A stretch of DNA of 64,000 bases from Pseudomonadota bacterium (GTDB lineage Bacteria; Pseudomonadota; Alphaproteobacteria; Sphingomonadales; Sphingomonadaceae), in contig JAEXFD010000013.1 in NCBI GenBank assembly GCA_023400405.1, positions 329,184 to 393,183 of the forward strand, read 5' to 3'. Shown here piece after piece: positions 8,179 to 16,384 of the stretch. Numbering within the stretch: position 1 is the first letter of the stretch; the number at the start of each line of letters is the position of its first letter. Position numbers and translations under genes: made by a program. The notes under the pieces were generated by a model. That model had not been told where the DNA came from. It saw only the letters and a list, made by a program, of their open reading frames with translations, and searched no databases.

Positions 8179-9582
8179 ATGAGCGAGACCGAACTCTCCC
8201 CCGAAACGGCGCCGGCCGAGAGCCAGCTCGACGAAGACGACCGGCTGCGGCCCGAATTCGTCGATGCGGTGCTCGAAGCGGTCGAGGCGGGCGATGCCGA
8301 GCGCGCCCATGCGCTGGCCGAGCCGCTGCACCCCGCCGACATCGCCGACCTGGTCGAGCTCGCGCCCGCAGAGGACCGCCAGGCGCTGGTCACGGCGATC
8401 GCCGACCTGATCGACGGCGACGTGCTCGCCGAGATGAACGACTGGGTGCGCGAGGCGCTGGTCGATGCGCTCGAGCCGCACCAGGTGGCGGACCTCGCCG
8501 CCGAGCTCGATACCGACGACGCCGTCGCGATCATCGAGGACATGGACGTCGAGGACCAGCGCGAGGTGCTCCGCGCGCTCGACCCCGACGATCGCGCGGC
8601 GATCGAAGAGGCGCTGTCCTACCCGGAGGAATCCGCCGGCCGCCTGATGCAGCGCGAGCTGATCGCGGTGCCCGAGCATTGGACCGTCGGCGACGTGCTC
8701 GACTATCTGCGCGGCAATGACGAGCTGACCACCGATTTCTGGGAAATCTTCGTCGTCGATCCCTCGCACAAGCCGATCGGGACCTGCGAACTCTCCTGGA
8801 TCCTGCGCACGCCACGCGGCATCACGATCAGCGACGTGATGAAGCGCGAACAGACGCTGATCCCGGTCGACATGGACCAGGAGGAAGTGGCGCTGCGCTT
8901 CCAGAAATACGCGCTGATCTCCGCCGCGGTGATCGACGCCAGCGGCCGGCTGGTCGGCATGATCACGGTGGACGACATCGTCCACATCATCTCGCAGGAA
9001 GCCGGCGAGGATATCCTGCGCCTCTCCGGCGCCGGCGAGGGCGACATCAACGAGCCGGTGCTGCTCACCGTCCGGACGCGGCTGACCTGGCTGTTCGTCA
9101 ACCTCGGCACCGCGATCCTCGCCGCGTCGGTGGTGGGCCTGTTCCAGGGCGAAATCGCCAAGTTCGCACTGCTCGCGGTGCTGATGCCGATCGTCTCCGG
9201 CATGGGTGGCAATGCGGGGACGCAGACGCTGGCGGTGGTGGTCCGCGCGATCGCGACCAACCAGCTGACCGAATCGAACACGATCCGCATGATCGTGCGC
9301 GAGCTGCGCATTGCGGCGGCCAACGGCGCCTCGCTGGGCCTCGCGATCGGGGCGGGGACATTGCTGATCTATGGGATTCCGTGGCTGGCGGCCGTGATCG
9401 CGATGGCGATGGTGATCAACAATCTGATCGCCGGGCTTTCGGGCGTGCTGATCCCGGTGACGCTCGACCGGTTGCGAGTCGATCCCGCCGTCTCCTCCGC
9501 CGTGTTCGTCACGATGATGACCGATGTGATGGGCTTCTTCTCATTCCTCGGCCTCGCCACGCTGGTGGGCCTGGGCGGCTAA
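8179..9582 (+). CDS. mgtE: Magnesium transporter MgtE
   Basis: A 467-aa Mg2+ channel. The order is an acidic N domain (about 20-140; LHPADIADLVELAPAEDRQA and ALDPDDRAAIEEALSYPEES), two CBS motifs (about 145-270; SAAVIDASGRLVGMITVDDI), then five transmembrane helices (about 295-467). The pore signature is seen as PIVSGMGGNAGTQTLAVVVR. The family is gated by Mg2+ binding to the N and CBS domains. I chose the ATG at 8179 (MSETELSPE); the frame upstream of it lacks family similarity. Length is normal. Confidence 0.96.
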   Translation: MSETELSPETAPAESQLDEDDRLRPEFVDAVLEAVEAGDAERAHALAEPLHPADIADLVELAPAEDRQALVTAIADLIDGDVLAEMNDWVREALVDALEPHQVADLAAELDTDDAVAIIEDMDVEDQREVLRALDPDDRAAIEEALSYPEESAGRLMQRELIAVPEHWTVGDVLDYLRGNDELTTDFWEIFVVDPSHKPIGTCELSWILRTPRGITISDVMKREQTLIPVDMDQEEVALRFQKYALISAAVIDASGRLVGMITVDDIVHIISQEAGEDILRLSGAGEGDINEPVLLTVRTRLTWLFVNLGTAILAASVVGLFQGEIAKFALLAVLMPIVSGMGGNAGTQTLAVVVRAIATNQLTESNTIRMIVRELRIAAANGASLGLAIGAGTLLIYGIPWLAAVIAMAMVINNLIAGLSGVLIPVTLDRLRVDPAVSSAVFVTMMTDVMGFFSFLGLATLVGLGG

Positions 9583-9622
9583 ACGGCTTGATCGGGGGCG
9601 GGCGGCGCCCCAGATCGAGCCG

Positions 9623-10024
9623 GTGCCGCTCCATCTCACCAAGGTCGCCTATGGCTGCGACAGCATCGACTATCTGGCCGAGCGCCTGGCGCTCAAGGCC
9701 GCGCATTTGCCGGCCTTCCTGACCACGCGCTACTTGCCCAAGCGGCATGAGGAGATCGCCGGCGGATCGCTCTTCTGGATCATCAAGCACCAGCTGATCG
9801 GCCGATCGCCGATCCTGGGCTTCGGCGAGGCCGAGGGCGGACGCGTCGCCATCTATCTCGAGCCGCGGCTTGTGCTCGTCCAGGCCCGGCCCAAGCGCGC
9901 GCATCAGGGCTGGCGCTATCTCGAAGGCAAGGATGCGCCGGCCGATCTGGGCGAGGCAGGCGCGGGGATCGCCGAGCTGCCGCCGGCGCTGGTCGGGGAG
10001 CTGGCGGGGCTGGGACTAATATAA
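9623..10024 (+). CDS. DUF1489 family protein
   Basis: A 133-aa cytosolic protein starting at GTG (VPLHLTKVAYGCDSIDYL). The TKVAYGCDSIDYLAERL opening, TRYLPKRHEEIAGGSLFWII and the GWRYLEGKDAPADL stretch are typical of DUF1489, a small alphaproteobacterial family of unknown function. It lies 40 bp after mgtE in the same orientation and ends at a strong hairpin shared with msrA. No catalytic motif is obvious. Confidence 0.85.
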   Translation: MPLHLTKVAYGCDSIDYLAERLALKAAHLPAFLTTRYLPKRHEEIAGGSLFWIIKHQLIGRSPILGFGEAEGGRVAIYLEPRLVLVQARPKRAHQGWRYLEGKDAPADLGEAGAGIAELPPALVGELAGLGLI

Positions 10025-10026
10025 TC

Positions 10027-10054
10027 TCCCTTTCCCGCGAAAGCGGGAGAGGGA
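10027..10054. terminator. Bidirectional hairpin terminator between DUF1489 gene and msrA
   Basis: TCCCTTTCCCGC / GCGGGAGAGGGA form a 12-bp stem with one G-T pair around a GAAA tetraloop. The stem starts 2 nt after the DUF1489 stop and is followed by AAA on the plus strand, which gives TTT-type tails on the minus strand. It sits exactly between two convergent genes. Confidence 0.75.
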
Positions 10055-10061
10055 AAATGGC

Positions 10062-10718
10062 TCAGTTCACCAGTTGCGGATAGGCGTTGCGGAAGGCGGC
10101 GACCTTGGGCTTATCCCAACGGACGATGTAGGGATGCATCGGGTGGCGCCAGAAGAAATCCTGGTGATAGGCCTCGGCCGGATAGAAGCCGCCGCTTTCC
10201 AGCTTGGTGACGATCGGGCGGGGGAAAGACTTGGCCGCGCCGAGCTGCGCGATATAGGCGGAGGCGATGCGCCGCTGTTCGGCATCCTGCGGGAAGATCG
10301 CCGAACGATAGCTCGGGCCGGTGTCAGGACCCTGGCGATTGAGCTGGGTCGGATCGTGCGCGACCGAGAAATAGATGCGCAGCAGCGTGCCGTAGCTCAC
10401 CTTGCGCGGATCATAGACGATGCGCACGGCCTCGGCATGGCCGGTGCGCTCGCCGGAGACCTGGGCATAGGTCGCCGTCTCGCGCGTGCCGCCGGCATAG
10501 CCGTTCGTCACCGAATGCACGCCCTTCACCGATTGGAACACGGCTTCCATGCCCCAGAAGCAACCGCCCGCCAGCACGGCGACCTGTTCGCCGCTGCTCG
10601 GTTTCACATCGGCCGCGGGCGCGGGCAGGGGAACCGCCCGCTCGGCGGCATTGCCGGTCAGCGTCAGCAGCAGCAATCCACCGCCGACGACCGCAGTGAA
10701 GAGAGCGAGCTTGGCCAT
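10062..10718 (-). CDS. msrA: Peptide-methionine (S)-S-oxide reductase MsrA, exported form
   Basis: A 218-aa MsrA that reduces methionine-S-sulfoxide in proteins. The N-terminal MAKLALFTAVVGGGLLLLTL is a signal peptide or membrane anchor, placing the enzyme in the periplasm. The catalytic motif GGCFWGMEAVFQSVKGV contains the nucleophilic cysteine. GYAGG and the YHQDFFWRHP region complete the family pattern. The separate msrB at 31 kb has no signal, so the two enzymes may act in different compartments. Confidence 0.94.
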   Translation of the reverse strand: MAKLALFTAVVGGGLLLLTLTGNAAERAVPLPAPAADVKPSSGEQVAVLAGGCFWGMEAVFQSVKGVHSVTNGYAGGTRETATYAQVSGERTGHAEAVRIVYDPRKVSYGTLLRIYFSVAHDPTQLNRQGPDTGPSYRSAIFPQDAEQRRIASAYIAQLGAAKSFPRPIVTKLESGGFYPAEAYHQDFFWRHPMHPYIVRWDKPKVAAFRNAYPQLVN

Positions 10719-10783
10719 GGCGAATCCTCGAACAGGGAAGGTTCTCCCTATACGTCGTACTTTCGTCGCGCGTTACAAGCCAT

Positions 10784-11983
10784 TCATCGCAGGGCGGCGC
10801 AAGCCTCCTGGATTCGCCCGCATGCCTCGGTCAGCAGCGCGTCCGACGTCGCATAGCTGATCCGCAGCGCCGGCGAGAAGCCGAACGCGCCGCCATGCAC
10901 CGCGGCGACCCGCGCCTCGTCGAGCAGATAGCCGACCATCGCTTCGTCGCTGTCGATCACCTGGCCCTTGGGCGTGGCCTTGCCGATCAGCGCGCTGAAT
11001 TCGGGATAGACGTAGAAGGCGCCTTCGGGACGTGGGCAGGTCATGCCGTTGATCTGGTTGAGCATCGACACGACGAGATCGCGCCGGCCCTGGAAGGCAT
11101 CGACCCGCTCCTTGAGGAAGCTCTGATCGCCATTGAGCGCGGCGACCGAGGCGGCCTGCGAGATGCTGCACGGATTCGACGTCGATTGCGACTGGAGCTT
11201 GCCCATCGCCTTGATCAGCCAGGCCGGGCCGCCGGCATAGCCGATCCGCCAGCCGGTCATCGCATAGGCCTTGGAGACGCCGTTCGCGGTCAGCGTGCGA
11301 TCGTAGAGCGACGGACAGACCTGGGCGATCGTGGCGAATTCGAAGCCGTCGTACAGGATGTGCTCGTACATGTCGTCGGCGTAGATCAGTACCTGCGGGT
11401 GCCGCTCGAGAACTTCGCCCAGCGCCTTGAGCTCGGCGGCGCTATAGGCGGCACCGGTCGGGTTCGAGGGCGAATTGAGCACCACCCATTTGGTGCGCGA
11501 CGTGATCGCGGCCTCGAGCTGCTCGGGCTTGATCTTGTAGTTCTGCGCGGCGCCCGCGGCGACGAACACCGGCTTGCCCCCGGCGAATTCGACCACGTCG
11601 GGATAGCTCACCCAGTAGGGGGCGGGGATCACCACTTCGTCGCCGGCGTCGATCGTCGCGCAAAAGGCATTGAACAGCGTGTGCTTGCCCCCCGAATTCA
11701 CGCTGATCTGGTTCTCGGCATAGGTGAGGCCGTTGTCGCGCGCGAACTTGGCGACCACGGCCTGCTTCAGCTCGGGCGTGCCGTCGACATTGGTATATTT
11801 GGTCTGGCCCTTGCGGATCGCCTCGATCGCCGCTTCCTTGACGAAATCGGGGGTGTCGAAATCGGGCTCGCCCGCGCCGAGGCCGATGACGTCGATGCCG
11901 GCGCGCTTCAGCTCGAACACGCGGCTGGTCATGGCGAGCGTGGCGGAGGGCTGGATGCGATTGAGCGCGGCCGAGGTCTGCAT
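10784..11983 (-). CDS. Pyridoxal-phosphate aspartate aminotransferase (class I)
   Basis: A 399-aa fold-type I aminotransferase that interconverts aspartate and 2-oxoglutarate with oxaloacetate and glutamate. Signatures are GLGAGEPDFDTPDFVKEAAI, NSPSNPTGAAYS, the PLP-lysine motif NGVSKAYAMTGWRIGYAGGP and the C-terminal substrate-arginine motif PALRISYATSD. Length and sequence match the subgroup Ib enzymes (AatA) common in alphaproteobacteria, some of which also accept prephenate. It lies just downstream of the PabB-PabC fusion gene on the same strand. Confidence 0.93.
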   Translation of the reverse strand: MQTSAALNRIQPSATLAMTSRVFELKRAGIDVIGLGAGEPDFDTPDFVKEAAIEAIRKGQTKYTNVDGTPELKQAVVAKFARDNGLTYAENQISVNSGGKHTLFNAFCATIDAGDEVVIPAPYWVSYPDVVEFAGGKPVFVAAGAAQNYKIKPEQLEAAITSRTKWVVLNSPSNPTGAAYSAAELKALGEVLERHPQVLIYADDMYEHILYDGFEFATIAQVCPSLYDRTLTANGVSKAYAMTGWRIGYAGGPAWLIKAMGKLQSQSTSNPCSISQAASVAALNGDQSFLKERVDAFQGRRDLVVSMLNQINGMTCPRPEGAFYVYPEFSALIGKATPKGQVIDSDEAMVGYLLDEARVAAVHGGAFGFSPALRISYATSDALLTEACGRIQEACAALR

Positions 11984-12018
11984 GAAAGGCGCCTTTTCCG
12001 GAAGGGGAGACGGCGCGC

Positions 12019-13782
12019 CTATAAGGCGGGGTTCGGCGCTTCCGCAACCGTAACCGCTGCAACCAGTCCGCGTAGCGCGTTGCCGAGATAGAAGCCGCGC
12101 GCAAGATCGGCTGGACGCAGATCGCCCTCAATCGCGCGGCCGGTATCGATCAGCTCGGCGCGCAGCACGCCGGGCAGCAGCCCCCGGGCGAGCGGCGGCG
12201 TAACCAGCAGCCCTTCGCGCTCGACGAAGAGCGACGTGAAGCTGCCTTCGGTGAGATAGCCCTCGTCATCGATAAACAGCACGTCCCAGGTTCCGGCGGC
12301 GGCACGGGGAAGGTCGTAGATCGCGCGGCGGCTGGTCTTGTGGTGAAGACGGAAATCGTCGCGCGGCACGGTGCGCGGGACGATCGTGACCGTCACCGGC
12401 TCGGCGGGCGGATCGGGCAAGGGCGCGATGCCGATCGCGATCGCGCCCGACGGGGCGAGCAGCAGCCGCACCCGCGCCGATGCGCGGAGGCGGAAAGTCG
12501 CGGCCTGGAGCTCGTTGCGCGCGGCATGGCGATCGAATTCGAAGCCAAACCTGTCTGCGCTGGCCTTCATCCGCACAAGGTGCCGCTCGAGCAGCGGCAG
12601 GCCGGCGAGCGGATCGAAGCGCATCGTCTCGATCAGGTCGAAGCCCGCCTCGCCCGCCGTGACGAAGGCGCCCTTGGCGAGGCACTCGTCCCATTCCTCG
12701 GCTGCGTTCGAATCGGCGACCACGCCCGATCCTAACCCAAGCGTGGCGCGGGGGGCACCCTCGTCGATCGTAAATGTCCGGATTGCCACATTGAATCGGG
12801 CGGAGCCGTCCGCCTCGATCGCGCCGATCGCGCCGGTATAGACGCCGCGCGGATCCGCCTCGACCTCGCCGATCACCTGCATCGCGCGCAGCTTCGGCGC
12901 GCCGGTGATCGATCCGCAGGGGAAGAGGGCGGCGAGCGTGTCGATCGGCCCGGCTTGCGCGGCCGGCGCGGCCACCACGGTCGAAACCATCTGATGGACG
13001 GTGGGATAGCGCTCGACTTCGAATAGGTTGGGGACGCGTACGCTGCCCGGACGGGCGATGCGGGTGAGATCGTTGCGCATCAGATCGACGATCATCAGGT
13101 TCTCCGCGCGCTGCTTGGCATCGGCGGCGAGTTGGGCGGCGATCGCCGCATCCTCGGCCGGCGTGGTGCCGCGGCGGGCCGTCCCCTTCATCGGCCGGGT
13201 GACGATCGTTTCGCGGTCCTGCTCGAAGAACAGCTCGGGCGAAAAGGACAGGATCCATTGGCTTCCGGTCGCGACCAAGGCGGCGTGGCCCGCGCGCGCG
13301 CGCGTACGGAGAAGGGCGTAGAGCGCCGCCGGATGGCCGGAAAAGGGCAGGTCGGCGCGGAAGCTGAGATTGGCCTGATAGATGTCGCCGGCGCGGATAT
13401 AGTCGGCGACCCGGGCAAAGCGCCGGGCATAGTCCGCGGCATCGATCCGCGGCTGCGGCACACCCGCCCAGGCGCCGGCGGGATCGGGCAGCAGCTGCTC
13501 GACCTCGACCGTCTCGGCATGCGCGAAGGCGCCGAACCACAGATACGGCCCCGCGCCGGCCTGCGCTGCGGCATGGTCGTCGAACCCCGGCGCGGCATCA
13601 TAGGCGACGACTCCGGCGAGCCTCGCTCCCTGCGTCTGCAACCGCCGCAAGGCGGCGAGCGCCTCCGGCACCTCGTCTGGCCGGTCGGCGCGGATCACCG
13701 ATTCCGCACCGGAATAGAGGCGCGCCTCGCCGCCCGGACGGGCATCGTCGAGCAGGACGAACGGAGGCTCGGGCAGAGTCAT
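12019..13782 (-). CDS. pabB: Aminodeoxychorismate synthase component I fused to 4-amino-4-deoxychorismate lyase
   Basis: A 587-aa fusion for p-aminobenzoate synthesis in the folate pathway. Residues 1 to about 370 are a PabB chorismate-binding enzyme: the MKGTARRGTTPAEDAAIAAQ segment, ENLMIVDLMRNDLTRIA and the GSITGAPKLRAMQVI signature. From about residue 380 to the end is a class IV PLP enzyme resembling PabC: ETMRFDPLAGLPLLERHLVR, the lysine in HHKTSRRAIYD, and DEGYLTEGSFTSLFV. The glutamine amidotransferase subunit PabA is not in this window. Fusions of this type are known in alphaproteobacteria. Confidence 0.93.
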   Translation of the reverse strand: MTLPEPPFVLLDDARPGGEARLYSGAESVIRADRPDEVPEALAALRRLQTQGARLAGVVAYDAAPGFDDHAAAQAGAGPYLWFGAFAHAETVEVEQLLPDPAGAWAGVPQPRIDAADYARRFARVADYIRAGDIYQANLSFRADLPFSGHPAALYALLRTRARAGHAALVATGSQWILSFSPELFFEQDRETIVTRPMKGTARRGTTPAEDAAIAAQLAADAKQRAENLMIVDLMRNDLTRIARPGSVRVPNLFEVERYPTVHQMVSTVVAAPAAQAGPIDTLAALFPCGSITGAPKLRAMQVIGEVEADPRGVYTGAIGAIEADGSARFNVAIRTFTIDEGAPRATLGLGSGVVADSNAAEEWDECLAKGAFVTAGEAGFDLIETMRFDPLAGLPLLERHLVRMKASADRFGFEFDRHAARNELQAATFRLRASARVRLLLAPSGAIAIGIAPLPDPPAEPVTVTIVPRTVPRDDFRLHHKTSRRAIYDLPRAAAGTWDVLFIDDEGYLTEGSFTSLFVEREGLLVTPPLARGLLPGVLRAELIDTGRAIEGDLRPADLARGFYLGNALRGLVAAVTVAEAPNPAL

Positions 13783-13862
13783 GCCCGGCGCGGCATGGCG
13801 CCGCCGGGCGCCGGCGGCAAGCCCATGTTGCCCGCCCGGCCGCCGCGCCCTATCTCCGGGCC

Positions 13863-14525
13863 ATGGCCAATCCCCCGATGCGCGCCGCGGTGATCCCGGT
13901 GACGCCGCTCCAGCAGAACTGCACCTTGCTCTGGTGCACCGAGACGATGCGCGGCGCCTTCGTCGATCCCGGCGGCGACCTCGCCAAGCTTCGCGCGGCG
14001 GCGCAACAGCACGGCGTGACGATCGAGAAGATCCTCGTGACTCACGGCCATATCGATCATTGCGGCGCGGCCGGCACCCTCGCCAAGGAGCTGGGCGTGC
14101 CGATCGAAGGGCCGCACGAGGCCGATCGCTTCTGGATCGCCCGGCTCGACGAGGACGGGCGCAATTACGGCATTCCCGGTGCGGTGTTCGAACCCGATCG
14201 CTGGCTGAACAATGGCGATCAGGTGACCGTCGGCAAGCTCGTGCTCGACGTGTACCACTGCCCCGGCCACACGCCGGGCCACGTCGTCTTCCATCACGCG
14301 CCGTCGAAATTCGCGACGGTGGGCGACGTGCTGTTCCAGGGATCGATCGGCCGCACCGACTTCCCGCTCGGCAACCACCAGGACCTGATCGACGCGATTA
14401 CCGGCCGGCTCTGGCCGCTTGGCGACGACACCGCCTTTGTCCCCGGCCATGGACCCTTGAGCAATTTCGGGCACGAGCGGCGGACGAATCCCTTCGTCGC
14501 CGATGCGGTCCTCGCGAGGAATTAG
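13863..14525 (+). CDS. MBL-fold hydrolase, glyoxalase II-like (YcbL type)
   Basis: A 220-aa metallo-beta-lactamase fold protein. The zinc motif is VTHGHIDHCGAAG (HxHxDH); later ligands are in HCPGHTPGHVVF, VGDVLFQGSIGRTD and the final PGHGP. Compact glyoxalase II-like enzymes of this form hydrolyse thioesters such as S-lactoylglutathione. The exact substrate is not certain. Its stop overlaps the stop of the convergent MAPEG gene by 4 bp. Confidence 0.9.
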   Translation: MANPPMRAAVIPVTPLQQNCTLLWCTETMRGAFVDPGGDLAKLRAAAQQHGVTIEKILVTHGHIDHCGAAGTLAKELGVPIEGPHEADRFWIARLDEDGRNYGIPGAVFEPDRWLNNGDQVTVGKLVLDVYHCPGHTPGHVVFHHAPSKFATVGDVLFQGSIGRTDFPLGNHQDLIDAITGRLWPLGDDTAFVPGHGPLSNFGHERRTNPFVADAVLARN

Positions 14526-14950
14526 GACGTTGGCGCGATCTTGAAGACCGTGGTCGGCGCGGCGGGCGCTTGCGCGCCGAGATAGATCGCGTAGCCGGCG
14601 AGCGCGAGCATCGGCACATAGGTGAGCAACATCCCCGCCTGCCGCGCCCAGATCGGCCCCACCATGCCGATCGCGTGCAGCACCCGGCCGAGCAGGAACG
14701 CCGCGGTGAAGCCCCACAGCCAGATCGTCGATCCGGTCGCGAGCTCGATCAGCGCGACGAGGATCAGGGTGAGCGGCGCATATTCGGTGAAGTTGAGGTG
14801 CGCGCGCATCCGCGTCGCCAATTCGCCTCCCGGTCCTTCACCGTGAAGGATCTTCTGCGAGACACGGATGCGAACGATTCGCGCGCCCAGCCAGAAGTTG
14901 ATCAGCGCGGCGGCGCCGGCGGCAGTGAGCGTCACGGGCAGAATGATCAT
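14522..14950 (-). CDS. MAPEG family membrane protein
   Basis: A 142-aa protein with four hydrophobic helices, of the MAPEG family (membrane-associated eicosanoid/glutathione metabolism). The helix-2 signature is seen as RMRAHLNFTEYAPLTLILVA, and the glutathione-contact region as LLGRVLHAIGM. Bacterial members may act as glutathione transferases; the activity here is not established. I chose the ATG at 14950, which has a GGGGAGA-type ribosome site, over an upstream in-frame start. The stop codons of this gene and the hydrolase gene overlap. Confidence 0.86.
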   Translation of the reverse strand: MIILPVTLTAAGAAALINFWLGARIVRIRVSQKILHGEGPGGELATRMRAHLNFTEYAPLTLILVALIELATGSTIWLWGFTAAFLLGRVLHAIGMVGPIWARQAGMLLTYVPMLALAGYAIYLGAQAPAAPTTVFKIAPTS

Positions 14951-14989
14951 TGGCGGTCTCCCCCTCGATCCGCCAGCCCTGCCATGCAC

Positions 14990-15017
14990 TTGCGCCCTCC
15001 GCAAGAATCGCTATACG
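14990..15017 (+). promoter_or_regulatory. Candidate promoter for the rpmF-plsX-fabH operon
   Basis: TTGCGC, a 16-bp spacer, then TATACG fits the relaxed sigma-70 pattern of alphaproteobacteria. It lies about 120 bp before rpmF, leaving an untranslated leader of roughly 110 nt with two hairpins. No start-site data are available. Confidence 0.4.
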
Positions 15018-15044
15018 CGCGGGCTCGCTTTGCGACCTGCCTGC

Positions 15045-15111
15045 TGGTCCGGCGAGCGCCGGGACCACCGTCGCTTGCCCGCTGGGCCATGCGGGCATAT
15101 CGCGGTTTTTT
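15045..15111 (+). promoter_or_regulatory. Structured leader with attenuator-like hairpin before rpmF
   Basis: The first hairpin (15045-15067, TGGTCCGGC / GCCGGGACCA with one bulged G, GAGC loop) is followed by a second (15076-15097, TGCCCGC / GCGGGCA). A run of six T (15106-15111) lies nine bases after the second stem. The start codon is 26 nt further on. The layout resembles an attenuator or ribosomal-protein leader, but I do not recognise a named motif, and the T-run does not directly abut the stem. Confidence 0.4.
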
Positions 15112-15137
15112 GATTCGTTACGTTAGAAGGTGCCGAA

Positions 15138-15317
15138 ATGGCCGTTCCCAAGAGAAAGACCTCGCCGTCGCGGCGTGGCATGCGCCGGGCGCACGACGCG
15201 CTGAAGGTGGAGTCGTTCCAGGAGTGCCCGAATTGTGGCGAGCTCAAGCGCCCGCACGTGCTGTGCGGCGCCTGCGGCCACTATAACGGTCGCGAGATCG
15301 TCTCGGCCGAAGACTGA
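15138..15317 (+). CDS. rpmF: 50S ribosomal protein L32
   Basis: A 59-aa protein beginning MAVPKRKTSPSRRGMRRAHD, the normal L32 start and length. It carries a four-cysteine zinc-ribbon arrangement (CPNCGELKRPHVLCGACG) and ends HYNGREIVSAED. L32 is part of the large ribosomal subunit near the peptidyl-transferase region. It is the first gene of the conserved rpmF-plsX-fabH-ihfA set, linking ribosome supply to phospholipid and fatty-acid synthesis. The start is supported by a GAAGG ribosome site. Confidence 0.97.
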   Translation: MAVPKRKTSPSRRGMRRAHDALKVESFQECPNCGELKRPHVLCGACGHYNGREIVSAED

Positions 15318-15343
15318 GCCGAGTCGCACGGGGGCCTGAGGGC

Positions 15344-16375
15344 ATGACGGACACCTCGCGAATCGCCGTCGATGCGATGGGCGGCGACGAGGGGATCGCC
15401 GTGATGCTCGCCGGGGTGGCACGCGCGCGGCGCCGGTTCGAGGGGATGCAATTCTTCCTCGTCGGCGACGAAGCGCAGATTCGCGCGGGCCTCGAAAAGC
15501 ACCCCAATCTCACGGCGGCGTCGGAAATCGTCCACGCGCCCGAAATCGTCGCCTCGGAAGAGAAGCCGAGCGCGGCGCTTCGGCGTGCCAAGAAGACCTC
15601 GATGGGAATCGCCATCGACCTGGTCAAGCAGGGCAGGGCGGGCGCGGCGGTCTCGTCGGGCAATACCGGCGCGCTGATGGCGATGGCCAAGCTGTCGCTG
15701 CGCACCCTGCCGGGCATCGACCGGCCGGCGCTCGCCGCGCTGATGCCCTCGCTCGGCGACAACGACACGGTGATGCTCGATCTCGGCGCCAATACCGAAG
15801 TCGATGCGCGCAACCTCGTCCAGTTCGCGGTGATGGGCGCCGCCTATGCCCGCACCGCGCTCGACCTCGAAAGCCCGCGCGTCGCGCTGCTCAACATCGG
15901 CACCGAGGAAATGAAGGGCACCGATTCGATCCGCGACGCCGCGGCCGAACTGCGCGCCGCCCAGCATCTCCGGCTCGATTTCCGCGGCTTCATCGAAGGC
16001 AACAAGCTGTCGCGCGGCGATGTTGACGTGATCGTGTGCGACGGCTTCTCGGGCAACATCGCGCTCAAGACGGTGGAGGGCACCGCGCGCTTCGTCGCCG
16101 ACCTGCTGCGCCGCGCCTTCCAGAGCTCGACCCGATCGAAGATCGGCTTCCTGATCTCCAAGCCGGCCACCGAGCTGCTGCGCCACCATCTCGATCCGAA
16201 CAACCATAATGGCGCGGTCTTCCTCGGCCTGAACGGCATCGTCGTGAAGAGCCATGGCAGCGCCAATGAAGTGGGCGTCGACACGGCGATCGGCTTCGCC
16301 GCCAAGATGCTGCGCGACGACCTCAATCGCCGCATCGCCGAGGATCTCGGCAATATCCAAGCCAAGGCCGCCTAA
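15344..16375 (+). CDS. plsX: Phosphate acyltransferase PlsX
   Basis: A 343-aa peripheral-membrane enzyme that converts acyl-ACP and phosphate to acyl phosphate, the donor for PlsY in phospholipid synthesis. Signatures are IAVDAMGGDEG at the start, SSGNTGALMAMAKLSLRTLP, LDLGANTEVDARNLVQFA and NGIVVKSHGSANEVG. It starts 26 bp after rpmF and is followed 9 bp later by fabH, so the three are an operon. Confidence 0.97.
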   Translation: MTDTSRIAVDAMGGDEGIAVMLAGVARARRRFEGMQFFLVGDEAQIRAGLEKHPNLTAASEIVHAPEIVASEEKPSAALRRAKKTSMGIAIDLVKQGRAGAAVSSGNTGALMAMAKLSLRTLPGIDRPALAALMPSLGDNDTVMLDLGANTEVDARNLVQFAVMGAAYARTALDLESPRVALLNIGTEEMKGTDSIRDAAAELRAAQHLRLDFRGFIEGNKLSRGDVDVIVCDGFSGNIALKTVEGTARFVADLLRRAFQSSTRSKIGFLISKPATELLRHHLDPNNHNGAVFLGLNGIVVKSHGSANEVGVDTAIGFAAKMLRDDLNRRIAEDLGNIQAKAA

Positions 16376-16384
16376 GGTTCAAGC

